Shown here: positions 17,416 through 26,212 of the stretch, in pieces
Numbering within the stretch: the first letter of the stretch is position 1
Layout: every line of letters starts with the position of its first letter
NCBI GenBank assembly: GCA_016719465.1
Contig: JADJYY010000021.1
Coordinates: forward strand, 1-37,541
From: Hydrogenophilales bacterium
GTDB taxonomy: Bacteria; Pseudomonadota; Gammaproteobacteria; Burkholderiales; Thiobacillaceae
Reading direction: 5' to 3'
Length of the DNA: 37,541 bases
Made by a program: the position numbers and the translations under genes
Notes under the pieces: generated by a model
The model's input: only the letters and a program-made list of their open reading frames with translations
Told to the model about the DNA's origin: nothing
Databases searched by the model: none

Positions 17416-18129
17416 ATGAGAAGCCACGCGCCAGATACGGAATTGACCCAGGATATGGTGAAGGCCATGGATTGGGTACCGGCCATGGTATGGGTGGCCG
17501 GCCAGGATGCCCAGTGCAGGCATGTCAACAGCGCCTGGCGGGAAGTCACCGGCCGCTCGCTGGAGGAATGCCTCGGCTCCGGCTGGCTCGCCGCCATGCA
17601 TCCCGACGATGCGGCGGCCTGGCCGGAACAGATCAGCCAGGCCATCAAGACCCTGCAGCCATTCAGTCTGGAATGCCGCTTGCGCCGCAAGGATGGCCGC
17701 TACCGCTGGTTCATGAAGACCGGGCGTCCTTACTACAACGACAAGGACGAGTTGCTGGGCTTCATCGGGTATTGCACCGACGTCACCTCCCAGAAACACG
17801 CCCTGGATGCCCTGCGGCAGGCCAAGGAAAAGCACCGTTCCGTGTTGAACAACCTCAAGGAGGCGGTCAGCATCATCGAGGACGTGCTGCGCACCGACGA
17901 GCCCGGCCCGACGGCACGCGGCGACTATCGCCTCACCCCCCGCCAGCGGGAGATCCTGCACCTCATCGCCCGGGGCTATGCCACCCGGGAGATCGCGGTC
18001 CAGTTGCACGTCAGCGTGAAAACGGTGGAAAGCCACCGGGCCCAACTCATGCAGCGCCTCAACATCCATGACGTGGCGAGCCTGACCCGGTTCGCCATCC
18101 GCAACGGCATCGTCCCGCCGGACTGCTGA
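17416..18129 (+). CDS. PAS domain-LuxR family transcriptional regulator
   Basis: This 237-residue cytoplasmic regulator has an N-terminal PAS domain (about residues 12-128, with NSAWREVTGRSLEECLG, RLRRKDGRYRWFMKTGRPYY and GFIGYCTDVTSQK). A short helical linker and a LuxR/GerE helix-turn-helix follow (about 170-232, LTPRQREILHLIARGYATREIA, KTVESHRAQLMQRLNIHD). There is no receiver domain, so the PAS domain is the likely sensor; its ligand cannot be told. GGGAG lies ten bases before ATG 17416; a TTG at 17392 in the same frame is less likely. It is convergent with the Crp/Fnr gene. Confidence 0.88.
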   Translation: MRSHAPDTELTQDMVKAMDWVPAMVWVAGQDAQCRHVNSAWREVTGRSLEECLGSGWLAAMHPDDAAAWPEQISQAIKTLQPFSLECRLRRKDGRYRWFMKTGRPYYNDKDELLGFIGYCTDVTSQKHALDALRQAKEKHRSVLNNLKEAVSIIEDVLRTDEPGPTARGDYRLTPRQREILHLIARGYATREIAVQLHVSVKTVESHRAQLMQRLNIHDVASLTRFAIRNGIVPPDC

Positions 18130-18151
18130 CCCGCTCCCCGCTCGCTTCCGC

Positions 18152-18805
18152 TCAGTTGCCCGCTGCCTGGCGCCGCAGCCCATCCGGGTCGAGCAGTTCG
18201 ACCCGTTCCCGTCCCAGTCGCACCCAATCCTGTTCCTCGAACTGCTTGAGCAGGCGGGACACGATTTCCCGCACGCTGCCGAGTTCGTCCGCGATGGCCT
18301 GATGGGAGGTCGCGATGGTGGGGCCCCGGCTCAGGAGCCACGCGGCAAGGCGCCGGTCCAGCTTGCGAAAGGCGACTTCCTCCACCAGTTGCATGAGGCC
18401 GGTGAGGCGTTCGGCGAACAGATTGAAGGCCATTTCCCGGAACGGCGGGTGTTCCGCCATCAGGCGCAGGATCAGCGCGCGCGGCAGAGCCACGGCGGAG
18501 AGGGCGGTTTCCGCGACGCCGGTGGCGGGATACGGTTCGCCGCCCAGCAGGCAGCTCACCGTGACGATGCAAAGCTCCCCCGGATGCACGCTGTACAGGC
18601 GAATCTCGCGGCCGTTATCCGCCCGCTTGCTGACCTTGACGCGGCCGTCCAGAACCAGGGGCAGGGCCTGGCAGGCCGCGCCGGCGTCGAACAGCAGGGT
18701 GCCGCCCGGGACGTTCATCTGGGTGGACTGGCGTTCGACTTCCCGCGCCAGGGCCTCGGGCAGCCGGGCCAGGGCCGGGAACAGGCGGTGGAGATCCGAA
18801 TTCAT
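18152..18805 (-). CDS. Crp/Fnr family transcriptional regulator
   Basis: The 217-residue product has a cyclic-nucleotide-binding-like domain (about residues 20-130, GGTLLFDAGAACQALPLVLDG and IRLYSVHPGELCIVTVSCLLGG). A Crp-type winged helix follows (about 145-205, SHQAIADELGSVREIVSRLLKQFEE). It lacks the N-terminal cysteine cluster of Fnr, so a [4Fe-4S] oxygen sensor of the Fnr type is unlikely; three cysteines lie inside the sensory domain. Its ATG overlaps the cca stop (ATGA), so it is probably co-translated with cca. Confidence 0.9.
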   Translation of the reverse strand: MNSDLHRLFPALARLPEALAREVERQSTQMNVPGGTLLFDAGAACQALPLVLDGRVKVSKRADNGREIRLYSVHPGELCIVTVSCLLGGEPYPATGVAETALSAVALPRALILRLMAEHPPFREMAFNLFAERLTGLMQLVEEVAFRKLDRRLAAWLLSRGPTIATSHQAIADELGSVREIVSRLLKQFEEQDWVRLGRERVELLDPDGLRRQAAGN

Positions 18806-20037
18806 GGTTTTACTTCCAGGCTGTCCGCCACGGCCGCCACGCGCGCGGCGCGGATGGCGCGGGGAATATCCGCTGGCCGCGCGCTCCGGGCGATGCCGCC
18901 CGCATCCACGCCGCGGGCTGCCAGCAAGGCCCCACGCAGGCGGTCGGCCTGGGGATAGGGCAGGTTTTCGTGGCCCGGTCGGCCGCGAAAATCGGCGGCG
19001 CAGGCGGACAGGAACGCCTCGAACCGTTCCGGACGGCGAAAGGCGTCCAGCCGTTCCAGGAGTTCCACCAGGGTGGCGGGGCGCAGTTCCAGGGCGCGGT
19101 GGGCGTTGCCATGGTCCCGCGCCACCAGCACGGCGAGATCGCGGCATTCCGACGGCGCCCGCAGGCGCTCGCAGGCGGCCTGTACCAGGGCGACGCCGCG
19201 CCCTTCGTGGCCATGGTGGCGGGGCCAGAATTCGGCCGGCGTGGCGCCCTTGCCCAGGTCGTGCAGCAAGGCGGCCCAGCGCTCGGGCAGCGCGAGTCCC
19301 CGGGCGGCGGCCTCGTCCACCACCCGCATGGTGTGGATGCCGGTATCCACCTCCGGATGATGCTTGACGGGCTGGGGCACGCCGAACAGCCGGTCCAGTT
19401 CGGGCAGCAGCCTGGCGAGCGCGCCGCACGCCCGCAGCACCAGGAACATCCGGGAAGGCGTCGCCTCCATCAGGCCCCGCGCCAACTCCTGCCAGACCCG
19501 CTCCGGCACCAGGGCATCCACCTCGCCGTCGTCCACCATGCTTCTCATGAGGACGAGGGTCTCCGGGGCCACGGCGAACTCGCCGAAGCGGGCGGCAAAG
19601 CGGGCCACCCGCAAGATGCGCACCGGGTCCTCCACGAAGGACCGGGAGACATGGCGCAGCAAGCGGGCTTCCAGGTCGGCGCGGCCGCCGTGGGGATCGA
19701 TGATTTCGCCGTCCTCGGTCTCCGCCATGGCGTTGATGGTGAGATCGCGGCGCTTCAGGTCCTCCTCCAGGCTCACGTCCGGAGCGGCGTGAACCGCGAA
19801 GCCCGTGTAGCCCCGGGCGGTTTTCCGCTCCGTGCGGGCCAGGGCGTATTCCTCCCCGGTTTCGGGGTGGAGGAATACCGGGAAGTCCTTCCCCACCGGC
19901 CGGAAGCCAAGGCGCGCCATGTCCTCCGGCGTCGCCCCCACCACCACGTGATCCCGATCCCGCACGGCCAGCCCCAGCAAGCGGTCGCGCACGGCGCCGC
20001 CGACCACATACACCCGGATGTGGGGCGGGAAGATCAT
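18802..20037 (-). CDS. cca: CCA tRNA nucleotidyltransferase, with HD domain
   Basis: Cca adds or repairs the 3'-CCA of tRNA. The 411-residue product has the class II head with VYVVGGAVRDRLLG and RDRDHVVVGATPEDM, RRDLTINAMA, the RILRVARFAARF neck motif and a C-terminal HD phosphohydrolase domain (GIHTMRVVDEA ... ALLHDLGKG). It is full-length. It follows the NDUFA9-like gene in the same direction, and its stop overlaps the next start by four bases. Confidence 0.96.
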   Translation of the reverse strand: MIFPPHIRVYVVGGAVRDRLLGLAVRDRDHVVVGATPEDMARLGFRPVGKDFPVFLHPETGEEYALARTERKTARGYTGFAVHAAPDVSLEEDLKRRDLTINAMAETEDGEIIDPHGGRADLEARLLRHVSRSFVEDPVRILRVARFAARFGEFAVAPETLVLMRSMVDDGEVDALVPERVWQELARGLMEATPSRMFLVLRACGALARLLPELDRLFGVPQPVKHHPEVDTGIHTMRVVDEAAARGLALPERWAALLHDLGKGATPAEFWPRHHGHEGRGVALVQAACERLRAPSECRDLAVLVARDHGNAHRALELRPATLVELLERLDAFRRPERFEAFLSACAADFRGRPGHENLPYPQADRLRGALLAARGVDAGGIARSARPADIPRAIRAARVAAVADSLEVKP

Positions 20038-20055
20038 CCCGGGATCATGGGCGGA

Positions 20056-21032
20056 TCAGCGTCCCGCCCCGCGTCGGAAGCCGTGGTAATGCCCGCGCGG
20101 ATGGGCCTCGCGGAGATAGCCGATCACGCTTTCCAGGGGCGTGGGCTTGCCGAACATGACGGGATGCCCCTCGGCGCAGACATTGTCGGTGAGCATGGCG
20201 TAGTGGTTGTCCCGGGTCATGATCTTGGCGCCGGGCTTCAATTCCATGAGACGGGCGAACAGGAGGGAGGCGTCCCGGCCCAGGGGCAGGACGAAGCGGC
20301 GCATGCCCAGGGTCTTGGCCGTCAATTGCACGAGTTCTTCCAGGGTGTAGACCCTGGGACCGCACAGGTTGTAGGCCTGGCCGAAGGTTTCCGGCTTGTC
20401 CAGGGCATCGGCGAAGGCGCGTGCCACGTCGGCCACGTAGATCGGCTGGAAACGGGCGGCGGCGCCGGCCAGGGGCACCGCCGGGGCGAACCGGAGCAGG
20501 CCCGCGAACAGGGTGAGGAAACTGTCGCCCGGCCCGAAGATCACCGAAGGCCGAAATACCGTCACCGCCAGCTGTCATCCCCGGCCCCCAGCACCAGGGA
20601 CTCGCCCTCGGCCTTGGAACGCTGATAGGCACTTTGGGAGTGGGCATCGGCGCCCAGGGCGCTCATGTGCAACAGGCGGCCGACGCCGGCCTCGCGACAG
20701 GCGGCGACGACCTTGCGCGGCAATTCCACATGGGCCTGGCGGAAGCCGCCCCGGCGGGTCTTGTCGGATTCGGCGGCGCCGGAGGCGGTCTCGTGCAGGA
20801 TGCCCACCAGGTTGACCACCGCCTCCATGCCGTCGAGCAGGGAGCGCAGGGTGGCCGGATCGTGGATATCCGCCTCGAGGACCTCGACGCCGGGCAGGAC
20901 CAGGAGATCCTTGGCGTCCTCGCGACGCCGGGCGGGAACGCGCACCCGGAAGCCCCGGGAAGCGAGCAGGGTGACGAGATGGTGGCCGACGAAACCGCCA
21001 CCGCCGAGAACGCAGACTGTCTTGATGGCCAT
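20056..21032 (-). pseudogene. NDUFA9-like NAD(P)-binding SDR protein, one frameshift
   Basis: This is an atypical short-chain dehydrogenase of the NDUFA9/epimerase type, about 325 residues. The N-terminal part (from ATG 21032) has the dinucleotide motif VCVLGGGGFVGHHL, VVNLVGILHE and the active-site-like SAYQRSKAEGE. Reading stops soon after GAGDDS. One base inserted near 20572-20576 restores LAVTVFRPSVIFGPGDSF, and the rest runs to 20056. The position between slt and cca is common in betaproteobacteria. Both halves are well conserved, so a single-base sequence error or a very recent mutation is likely. Confidence 0.9.
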
Positions 21033-21099
21033 GATGAGCTGGGAGGGCTGTGAACGGGTTCATTCTAACGCCCGTCGCGCCGCCCGCCCCAACCTCTGG

Positions 21100-21267
21100 C
21101 TAGGAGCCTGTCGGACTTGAAGAATCGAAGCGAAAAAAAGGCCGAACGAGGACAGTGTTTGACGATTTCGCCGGGCAATAGTCGTTCTATTGCCCAAGAA
21201 AGCGGCGAAAAATGGACCGTTCCGCCATTTTTGCAGCCGATTACCTTTAAGTCCGACAGGCTCCTAG
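21100..21267. mobile_element. MITE-like 168-bp element with 19-bp terminal inverted repeats
   Basis: CTAGGAGCCTGTCGGACTT (21100-21118) is repeated as its exact reverse complement at 21249-21267. The outermost CTAG may include a duplicated target. The inside forms nested hairpins: GGGCAATAG / CTATTGCCC (21173-21195) within TTTCGCCG / CGGCGAAA. It has no meaningful open frame. It is inserted between the slt stop codon and the NDUFA9-like gene, which suggests a non-autonomous transposable element; the parent transposase is not in the window. Confidence 0.8.
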
Positions 21268-21277
21268 GGCCGGGCAC

Positions 21278-23212
21278 TTATTCAGCGAGCGGCGCCGTTT
21301 CCTCCTGGTCGGCCGTAATCTTGATCTTCCGGGCGGGAATGACGCCGAGCCGATCCTTGAGCGATTGGGATGCGCCCCCAAAACGGTCGCGATAGAACAT
21401 GGCGTTGGCCTGTACCTTCTTGACGTATTCCCGGGTTTCCGCGAAGGGAATGCTTTCCACGTAGATGGCCCCCTCCAGGGGGGTCTCCGCCTGCCACCCG
21501 CGGGCGCGCCCAGGCCCGGCGTTGTAGCCGGCGGTGGCCAGGACCACCGATTGGTCGAGGCTGTCGAAGATGCGTTTCAGGTAGTAGGTGCCGAAGCGGA
21601 TATTGGTTTCCGGCTTGGCGACCTCCTTGTGGGCGTTCTTCTTCAGGCCCATTTGCCGCGCGATCCACTTGGCCGTGGCCGGCATGATCTGCATCAGGCC
21701 CTGGGCCCCGGCCACCGAGCGGGCGTAATCCACGAAGCGGGACTCCTGGCGCATCAGACCGTAGACCCAGGCCTCATCCAGGCCGTTGTCCTGGGCATAG
21801 GCGGTGGCCAGATCCCGGTACGGCGCCAGATAGCGCAGGTCGAAGTCGTGTGTTTCCCGCGTTCTTTCCGCCGTGTAGATGGCCCGGTCGTACCAGCTCT
21901 CGCGGCGGGCCAGTTCCGCCGCCGCCAGGAGCAGGCGGTCTTCCAGGCCGCCCAGGGCCCGGTTCCATTCCGCCACCGCGTTGCCGGTGTCGCCCAGCTT
22001 GCGCAGCAGCAAGGCGCGCTGGAGCGCGGGCAGGGACTCCGCCGCCTTGAGGTCATCCGGGGTGACCTTGTAGCCAAGGGGTCTCGCTTCCAGTTTCGCC
22101 GGCAATTCCTCCTCCGCCAGCAGGCCGTAATAATGGATTTCCCGCGACAGCCTGGCGAACAGCACGTTGGCGGGAAACGCCGCGTTCATGGCTTTCAGGG
22201 CGCGCGCCTTCCAGTAGCGCCATACCGGCTCCTCCTGGAGCGCCTCCGGCATGGACAGGATGGTGCGGTAGGCCTCCAGCCAGTTGCCGGCCCGCAGGCT
22301 GGCGCGGGTCTTCCACAGCAGCTGGGGTTCGGTGCGCGACGTTCCGGCCCTGGCGAACCAGGCCAGGGCTTGCGGATCGTGGCGACGGGCGGCGTGCAGG
22401 CCGATCTGCCCCCAGCCGTAATGCTGCTCGCTCTCGGGAAACGCGGCCTGGTGCTGTTCCCATAGCCTGGCGGCCTGGGCCGGGTCGTTCCTGGCGATCT
22501 GGGTCAGCGCGTGGAGGGCGGCTTCGCGCTGGCCACGGCGTTCCATGGGTGTCGCCAGCAATTTTTCGTCGCCCTTCTGTCCGCGGTCGAGGGCATCCGC
22601 GTCCATGCCCTGTTCCTCGGGCAAGCGGGCGTTCAGTTCCCGGGCCAGGCGCAGGTTGCCGGTATCCAGGGCCAGGCGCAGGCGGATGAAGCGTTCCTCC
22701 AGCGTGAGGATGCCGCGCTCCGCGAGCGCCGCGAACAAGGGGTCGCAGGCGGAGGGCAGGTCGCGGGACGTGCGCCACAGGGCGATGCCGTCCTTGCCCG
22801 CCTCCTGCCGGCCCTCGCTCAGCCGGGCGCGTACCTCGAAACACTGGAGTTCCTGGTCGGGCTTCACCAGGGCCTGAAACTGTTGCCGGAAGGCGGGCCA
22901 GTTCTCACCCTGGCCGAACAGCCGGGCGAGATCGGCGCGGACGCGGTCGGAGAGCTGGGTATCCGGATAGCGCTCGATGAACGCCAGCTGATCCTCGACA
23001 GTGGGTGAGTTGGATTTCAGCCGCCAGTACTGGATATAGGGTGCCAGCAGGTGATCCTGTGGAACCTTTGCGGCATGGGCATGGAAACGATCCATGCGCC
23101 CCTTGTTGAAGGCCTCGCGGGCGGCCTGGTAGCTCGTCTCGACGGAGGCGAAGGCGGGGGAAGCCGCCAGCGCGGCCAGCAGCGCCAGGCGGATGATGAA
23201 GCGGTTTCGCAC
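21278..23212 (-). CDS. slt: Soluble lytic murein transglycosylase (Slt70 type)
   Basis: Slt cleaves peptidoglycan glycan strands to anhydromuropeptides in the periplasm. The 644-residue precursor has a Sec signal (RLALLAALAASPAFA) and a long helical superhelix domain. A C-terminal GH23 lysozyme-like domain has the catalytic Glu in GLMRQESRF, GLMQIMPATAKWIA and NIRFGTYYLKRI ... ATAGYNAGPGRA. The length is usual for the family. The MITE-like element begins 10 bases after its stop codon. Confidence 0.94.
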   Translation of the reverse strand: MRNRFIIRLALLAALAASPAFASVETSYQAAREAFNKGRMDRFHAHAAKVPQDHLLAPYIQYWRLKSNSPTVEDQLAFIERYPDTQLSDRVRADLARLFGQGENWPAFRQQFQALVKPDQELQCFEVRARLSEGRQEAGKDGIALWRTSRDLPSACDPLFAALAERGILTLEERFIRLRLALDTGNLRLARELNARLPEEQGMDADALDRGQKGDEKLLATPMERRGQREAALHALTQIARNDPAQAARLWEQHQAAFPESEQHYGWGQIGLHAARRHDPQALAWFARAGTSRTEPQLLWKTRASLRAGNWLEAYRTILSMPEALQEEPVWRYWKARALKAMNAAFPANVLFARLSREIHYYGLLAEEELPAKLEARPLGYKVTPDDLKAAESLPALQRALLLRKLGDTGNAVAEWNRALGGLEDRLLLAAAELARRESWYDRAIYTAERTRETHDFDLRYLAPYRDLATAYAQDNGLDEAWVYGLMRQESRFVDYARSVAGAQGLMQIMPATAKWIARQMGLKKNAHKEVAKPETNIRFGTYYLKRIFDSLDQSVVLATAGYNAGPGRARGWQAETPLEGAIYVESIPFAETREYVKKVQANAMFYRDRFGGASQSLKDRLGVIPARKIKITADQEETAPLAE

Positions 23213-23297
23213 GCCTTACGGGCTTTCTCGAAAAGGGCGCACTGTAACCGCATGGCCCCCGGGCTTCAAATACGGCGCCAGGGCCGGAGCGCTTCGG

Positions 23298-23777
23298 CTA
23301 CGGACGATCGCCGTCGCGGTTGTGGCGGCGGCCGAAAAAATCACCCGGATTGGGCATGGGGGCCGGAGGCGCGAAGCGTTCTTCCTCGAAGCGGCGACGC
23401 TCGAAGCCGGTGCCGAAGCTGCCCTCATCGTTGTAGCCACCCCGTTGACCCCGGCTGTCGCGGTCGCCTCGCGCGCGATCCCGCTCGGTGGGCGGGAGTT
23501 TCTTCTCGGCCATTTCCCCGCGGCTCTCGAAAGGCATCTGGCGCATGCGCTCCTGGCGATCCAGGAACTCCCGGCGCAGGCGCAGGCGCTCCTCGGGGCC
23601 CGCCTGTTCCCAACGCTCGCGCAGGGCGCGACGCTCTTCCGGGCTGAATTGCGCTATCTTGCCGAGGGCGGCGCCGAACTGGACGTAGGCATGCTCGCTC
23701 GCCGAGGCCGGCGTGGCGGCCAGGGCCAGGAGCAGGGCCATCAGCAGTTTCGTACCGGGTCGGTGGCGGGGTTTCAT
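23298..23777 (-). CDS. DUF3106-like periplasmic protein
   Basis: The 159-residue product has a signal peptide (LLMALLLALAATPASA) and a charged helical domain with FSPEERRALRERWEQAGPEE RLRLRREFLDRQERMRQMP. The end is long, Arg/Gly/Asp-rich and probably disordered. The helical repeat is of the DUF3106 type and recalls Spy/CpxP-like periplasmic proteins, though that link is only a resemblance. I chose ATG 23777 because AAGGAG lies six bases upstream; for the ATG at 23783 that site would touch the start codon. It is divergent from an OmpR/EnvZ-type pair. Confidence 0.75.
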   Translation of the reverse strand: MKPRHRPGTKLLMALLLALAATPASASEHAYVQFGAALGKIAQFSPEERRALRERWEQAGPEERLRLRREFLDRQERMRQMPFESRGEMAEKKLPPTERDRARGDRDSRGQRGGYNDEGSFGTGFERRRFEEERFAPPAPMPNPGDFFGRRHNRDGDRP

Positions 23778-23817
23778 TCGCATCTCCTTGTTGCGCTTCC
23801 CATGCTAGTCGGGGGCG

Positions 23818-23862
23818 GTAACACGCGGGTGTCCGCATCGGATAAATTTGTAACAGAGTGTT
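23818..23862. promoter_or_regulatory. Two GTAACA repeats between the DUF3106-like and OmpR-type genes
   Basis: GTAACA occurs at 23818 and 23850, 32 bases (about three helical turns) apart in the same orientation. Each is followed by a GTGT/TGTT element, so the second reads AACA-GAG-TGTT as an inverted repeat. The location in a 99-base divergent region fits an operator of the adjacent response regulator. Confidence 0.4.
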
Positions 23863-23876
23863 TCGGAGGCAAGGCT

Positions 23877-24590
23877 GTGAGCGACAACCCCCAGGTGCTG
23901 GTGGTGGATGACGACGCGGGCATCCGCGATCTGTTGGCGGATTATCTGGCCAAGCAGGGCATGAGCGTGGCCACGGCGCGGGATGGCCGGGAGATGGACG
24001 AGCGGCTCGCCGCCTTCCAGCCCGATCTCATCGTCATGGACCTGATGATGCCGGGCGAGGACGGGCTGGCCTTGACCCGGCGGGTCAAGTCGGCCCGGGA
24101 CGTGCCGGTGATCATGCTGTCGGCCCGGGGCGAGGACATCGATCGCATCGTCGGCCTGGAGGTGGGCGCGGACGACTACCTGGCCAAACCCTTCAATCCG
24201 CGGGAGTTGCTGGCCCGCATCCGGGCGGTGCTGCGGCGGGGCAACGCGGCGGCGAGACCGGACGCGGAGGGCGGCGAGGTGGTCCGCTTCGGCCCCTTCG
24301 CCCTGGATCTGGCGGCCCAGAGCCTGGCGCGGGACGGCGCCGAGATCGCCCTGACCCAGGCCGAATTCACGCTGCTTAAACTGTTCGTCGAGCACCCCAA
24401 CCGGGCCCTGTCCCGGGATCAGATCATGGATTGGCTGAAGGGCTACGAGCGCGATCCCTTCGACCGCTCCATCGACGTGCGCGTCACCCGCCTGCGCAAG
24501 AAGCTGGAGGATGACCCGGCGAATCCGGTCTACATCCGCACCGTCTGGGGCCAGGGTTACCTGTTCTCGCCCAAGGGCAAGGCCGTTTGA
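23877..24590 (+). CDS. OmpR-family response regulator
   Basis: The 237-residue product has a receiver domain (residues 6-120: LVVDDDAG, phosphoacceptor Asp in DLIVMDLMMPGEDG, SARGEDIDRIVGLEVGADDYLAKPFNPRELLARI). It ends in an OmpR/PhoB winged helix (about 145-235, LTQAEFTLLKLFVEHPNRALSRDQIM, SIDVRVTRLRKKLEDDP). The start is GTG 23877 with GGAGG seven bases before. Its stop overlaps the TTG start of the kinase gene. The sensor's domain order and this OmpR type make it most like OmpR or CpxR; the exact orthology is open. Confidence 0.92.
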   Translation: MSDNPQVLVVDDDAGIRDLLADYLAKQGMSVATARDGREMDERLAAFQPDLIVMDLMMPGEDGLALTRRVKSARDVPVIMLSARGEDIDRIVGLEVGADDYLAKPFNPRELLARIRAVLRRGNAAARPDAEGGEVVRFGPFALDLAAQSLARDGAEIALTQAEFTLLKLFVEHPNRALSRDQIMDWLKGYERDPFDRSIDVRVTRLRKKLEDDPANPVYIRTVWGQGYLFSPKGKAV

Positions 24591-25882
24591 GATTCCTGCC
24601 GCAAACCCTGTTCGGTCGCACCGCCGCCGCCCTGCTGGCGGCCTTCCTGGTGTTCGAGGCCCTGGCCTTCGCCGTGGTCTGGAGCATGGTGATCCGGCCC
24701 CTGGCGGAACGTTCCGCCGACGACCTGGCGGCCAAGATCATCCTGGCGGCCCAGACCTGGGTGGAGTTGCCGCCGCAAACCCGGGCCGATTACGAGATGG
24801 AGCTGTTGTTCCGGCACAACCTGGAGCTGGGGGAGGCCCGGAAACGCCTGGAGCGGTCCGCCGACACAGGGTATTTCGCGGAATTGATCGAGTCCGCCCT
24901 GAGCCGGCGTTCCGGCCAGGACATCGATCTCAAGCACGGGCCGGACCCGGGCTGGGACTGGCTGGAAATCCGGGTATCGGACAAGTTGTTGCGGGTGGGC
25001 TACGACCGTCAGCGCTACGCCCTGGAGGCGCCCCTGGCGGCCATAGGCGTGTTCCTGCTCGGCGCGGCCCTGACGGTCGTCACGGCCCTGGTCATGGCCC
25101 GCCAATCCAGTCGGCGCCTGCGCGGCCTGGCGGAAAAGGCCGGGGAAATCGGCAAGGGCCGCGATCCGGAGCGGCTGCCGGAAACCGGCGCCAGCGAAAT
25201 CCGCGACCTGACCGTCGCCTTCAACCGCATGGCCGACGAGGTTCGCGCCCTGCTGGAAAATCGCACGGTGCTGCTGTCCGGCATCTCCCACGACCTGCGC
25301 ACGCCCATCACCCGCCTCAAGCTGGCCCTGTCCATGCTGGAGGGGGCCGATGGAACCCTGGTGGCCCGCATGGAACGGGACCTGGACGAGATGAACCGGC
25401 TCATCACCGACATGCTGGCCTTCGCCCGCGCCCTCAAGCTGGACGAGTTGGCCGATGGGGACCTGAACCGCCTGGTGGGCGAACTGGCCGACCAGGCCTC
25501 CCGGCTGGGGCCGGTGGAGTGGACGCCGGGCCCGCCGTGTCCCGCGCGCATCGGCGAGGCGGCCTTCCGGCGGGTGGTGGGCAATCTGCTGGACAACGCC
25601 CGCCGCTACGGCGGTGACGCGCCGGTGGGACTGAGCCTGTCATGCGGCGGGAAGGAAATCCGCGTCGGCGTGCTGGATCGGGGGCCGGGCATCCCGGCGG
25701 CACAAAGGGAGGCGGTATTCCGCCCGTTCTATCGTCTGGAGGGTTCCCGCAGCCGGGAGGAGGGCGGCAGCGGGCTGGGGCTGGCCATCGTGCGCCAGCT
25801 GGCGGATGCCTACGGCTGGCGTATCGAACTGGCCGACCGGGAAGGCGGCGGACTGGCGGCGATGCTGGTCATTCCGGTCTGA
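24587..25882 (+). CDS. EnvZ-like sensor histidine kinase
   Basis: The 431-residue inner-membrane kinase has a first membrane segment (about 15-38) and a periplasmic sensor of about 115 residues. A second membrane segment is followed by a HAMP domain (about 165-220), the H-box SGISHDLRTPITRLKLALSM and an HATPase_c with NLLDNARRYGG, DRGPGIP and GGSGLGLAIVRQL. It starts at TTG 24587 inside the regulator's stop codon (TTGA), so the pair is translationally coupled. It is convergent with the following small gene. Confidence 0.93.
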   Translation: MRFLPQTLFGRTAAALLAAFLVFEALAFAVVWSMVIRPLAERSADDLAAKIILAAQTWVELPPQTRADYEMELLFRHNLELGEARKRLERSADTGYFAELIESALSRRSGQDIDLKHGPDPGWDWLEIRVSDKLLRVGYDRQRYALEAPLAAIGVFLLGAALTVVTALVMARQSSRRLRGLAEKAGEIGKGRDPERLPETGASEIRDLTVAFNRMADEVRALLENRTVLLSGISHDLRTPITRLKLALSMLEGADGTLVARMERDLDEMNRLITDMLAFARALKLDELADGDLNRLVGELADQASRLGPVEWTPGPPCPARIGEAAFRRVVGNLLDNARRYGGDAPVGLSLSCGGKEIRVGVLDRGPGIPAAQREAVFRPFYRLEGSRSREEGGSGLGLAIVRQLADAYGWRIELADREGGGLAAMLVIPV

Positions 25883-25905
25883 CCGGAGGCGGTTTCACCG
25901 GGCGC

Positions 25906-26061
25906 TTACTTGCCGTGGTACTTGAACACCATCACTTCCATCTTCAGGAAGGACAGGCTGGTGATGGACAGTCGCCGCGTGTGGGTGTGGATGACCCGCG
26001 AGGCGTTGTCGGCGGCGCGTCGGATGCGAATCGTCAGGCTGGGGGTCAGGGTCAGGGTCAT
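25906..26061 (-). CDS. Small basic protein, 51 aa, unknown
   Basis: The product starts MTLTLTPSLTIRIRRAADNA and is rich in beta-branched and basic residues (VIHTHTRRLSITSLSFLKM). It has no signal or membrane segment. GGAGG five bases before ATG 26061 is a good start site; longer in-frame starts lack one. I do not recognise it, and it may have been missed elsewhere because of size. It lies 150 bases downstream of the membrane-protein gene on the same strand and could share its transcript. Confidence 0.45.
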   Translation of the reverse strand: MTLTLTPSLTIRIRRAADNASRVIHTHTRRLSITSLSFLKMEVMVFKYHGK

Positions 26062-26212
26062 GGTGTCCTCCGTTTTCTCCACCATGACCTTGCAAGCCCC
26101 ATGCCGGACCATCAGCAGGCCTGAAAGCAAGCATCCATGCGGCCTCCGGCCGAACAGGCCGCTGCCCGGCCGGCGAACCGCCATGCATCCCGTCAATATT
26201 CCGTCAATGGGC

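Noticed and set aside
18802..20037. Link between the cca NTase and the NTase-like motif in the giant protein
   Set aside because: Apart from the shared superfamily signature there is no visible sequence similarity, and the genes are in separate operons.
26035..26065. Short tandem GGGTCA-type repeat (GGGTCAGGGTCAGGGTCA)
   Set aside because: It lies inside the start of the 51-residue gene and encodes its TLTLTP residues; three short copies are explained by coding.
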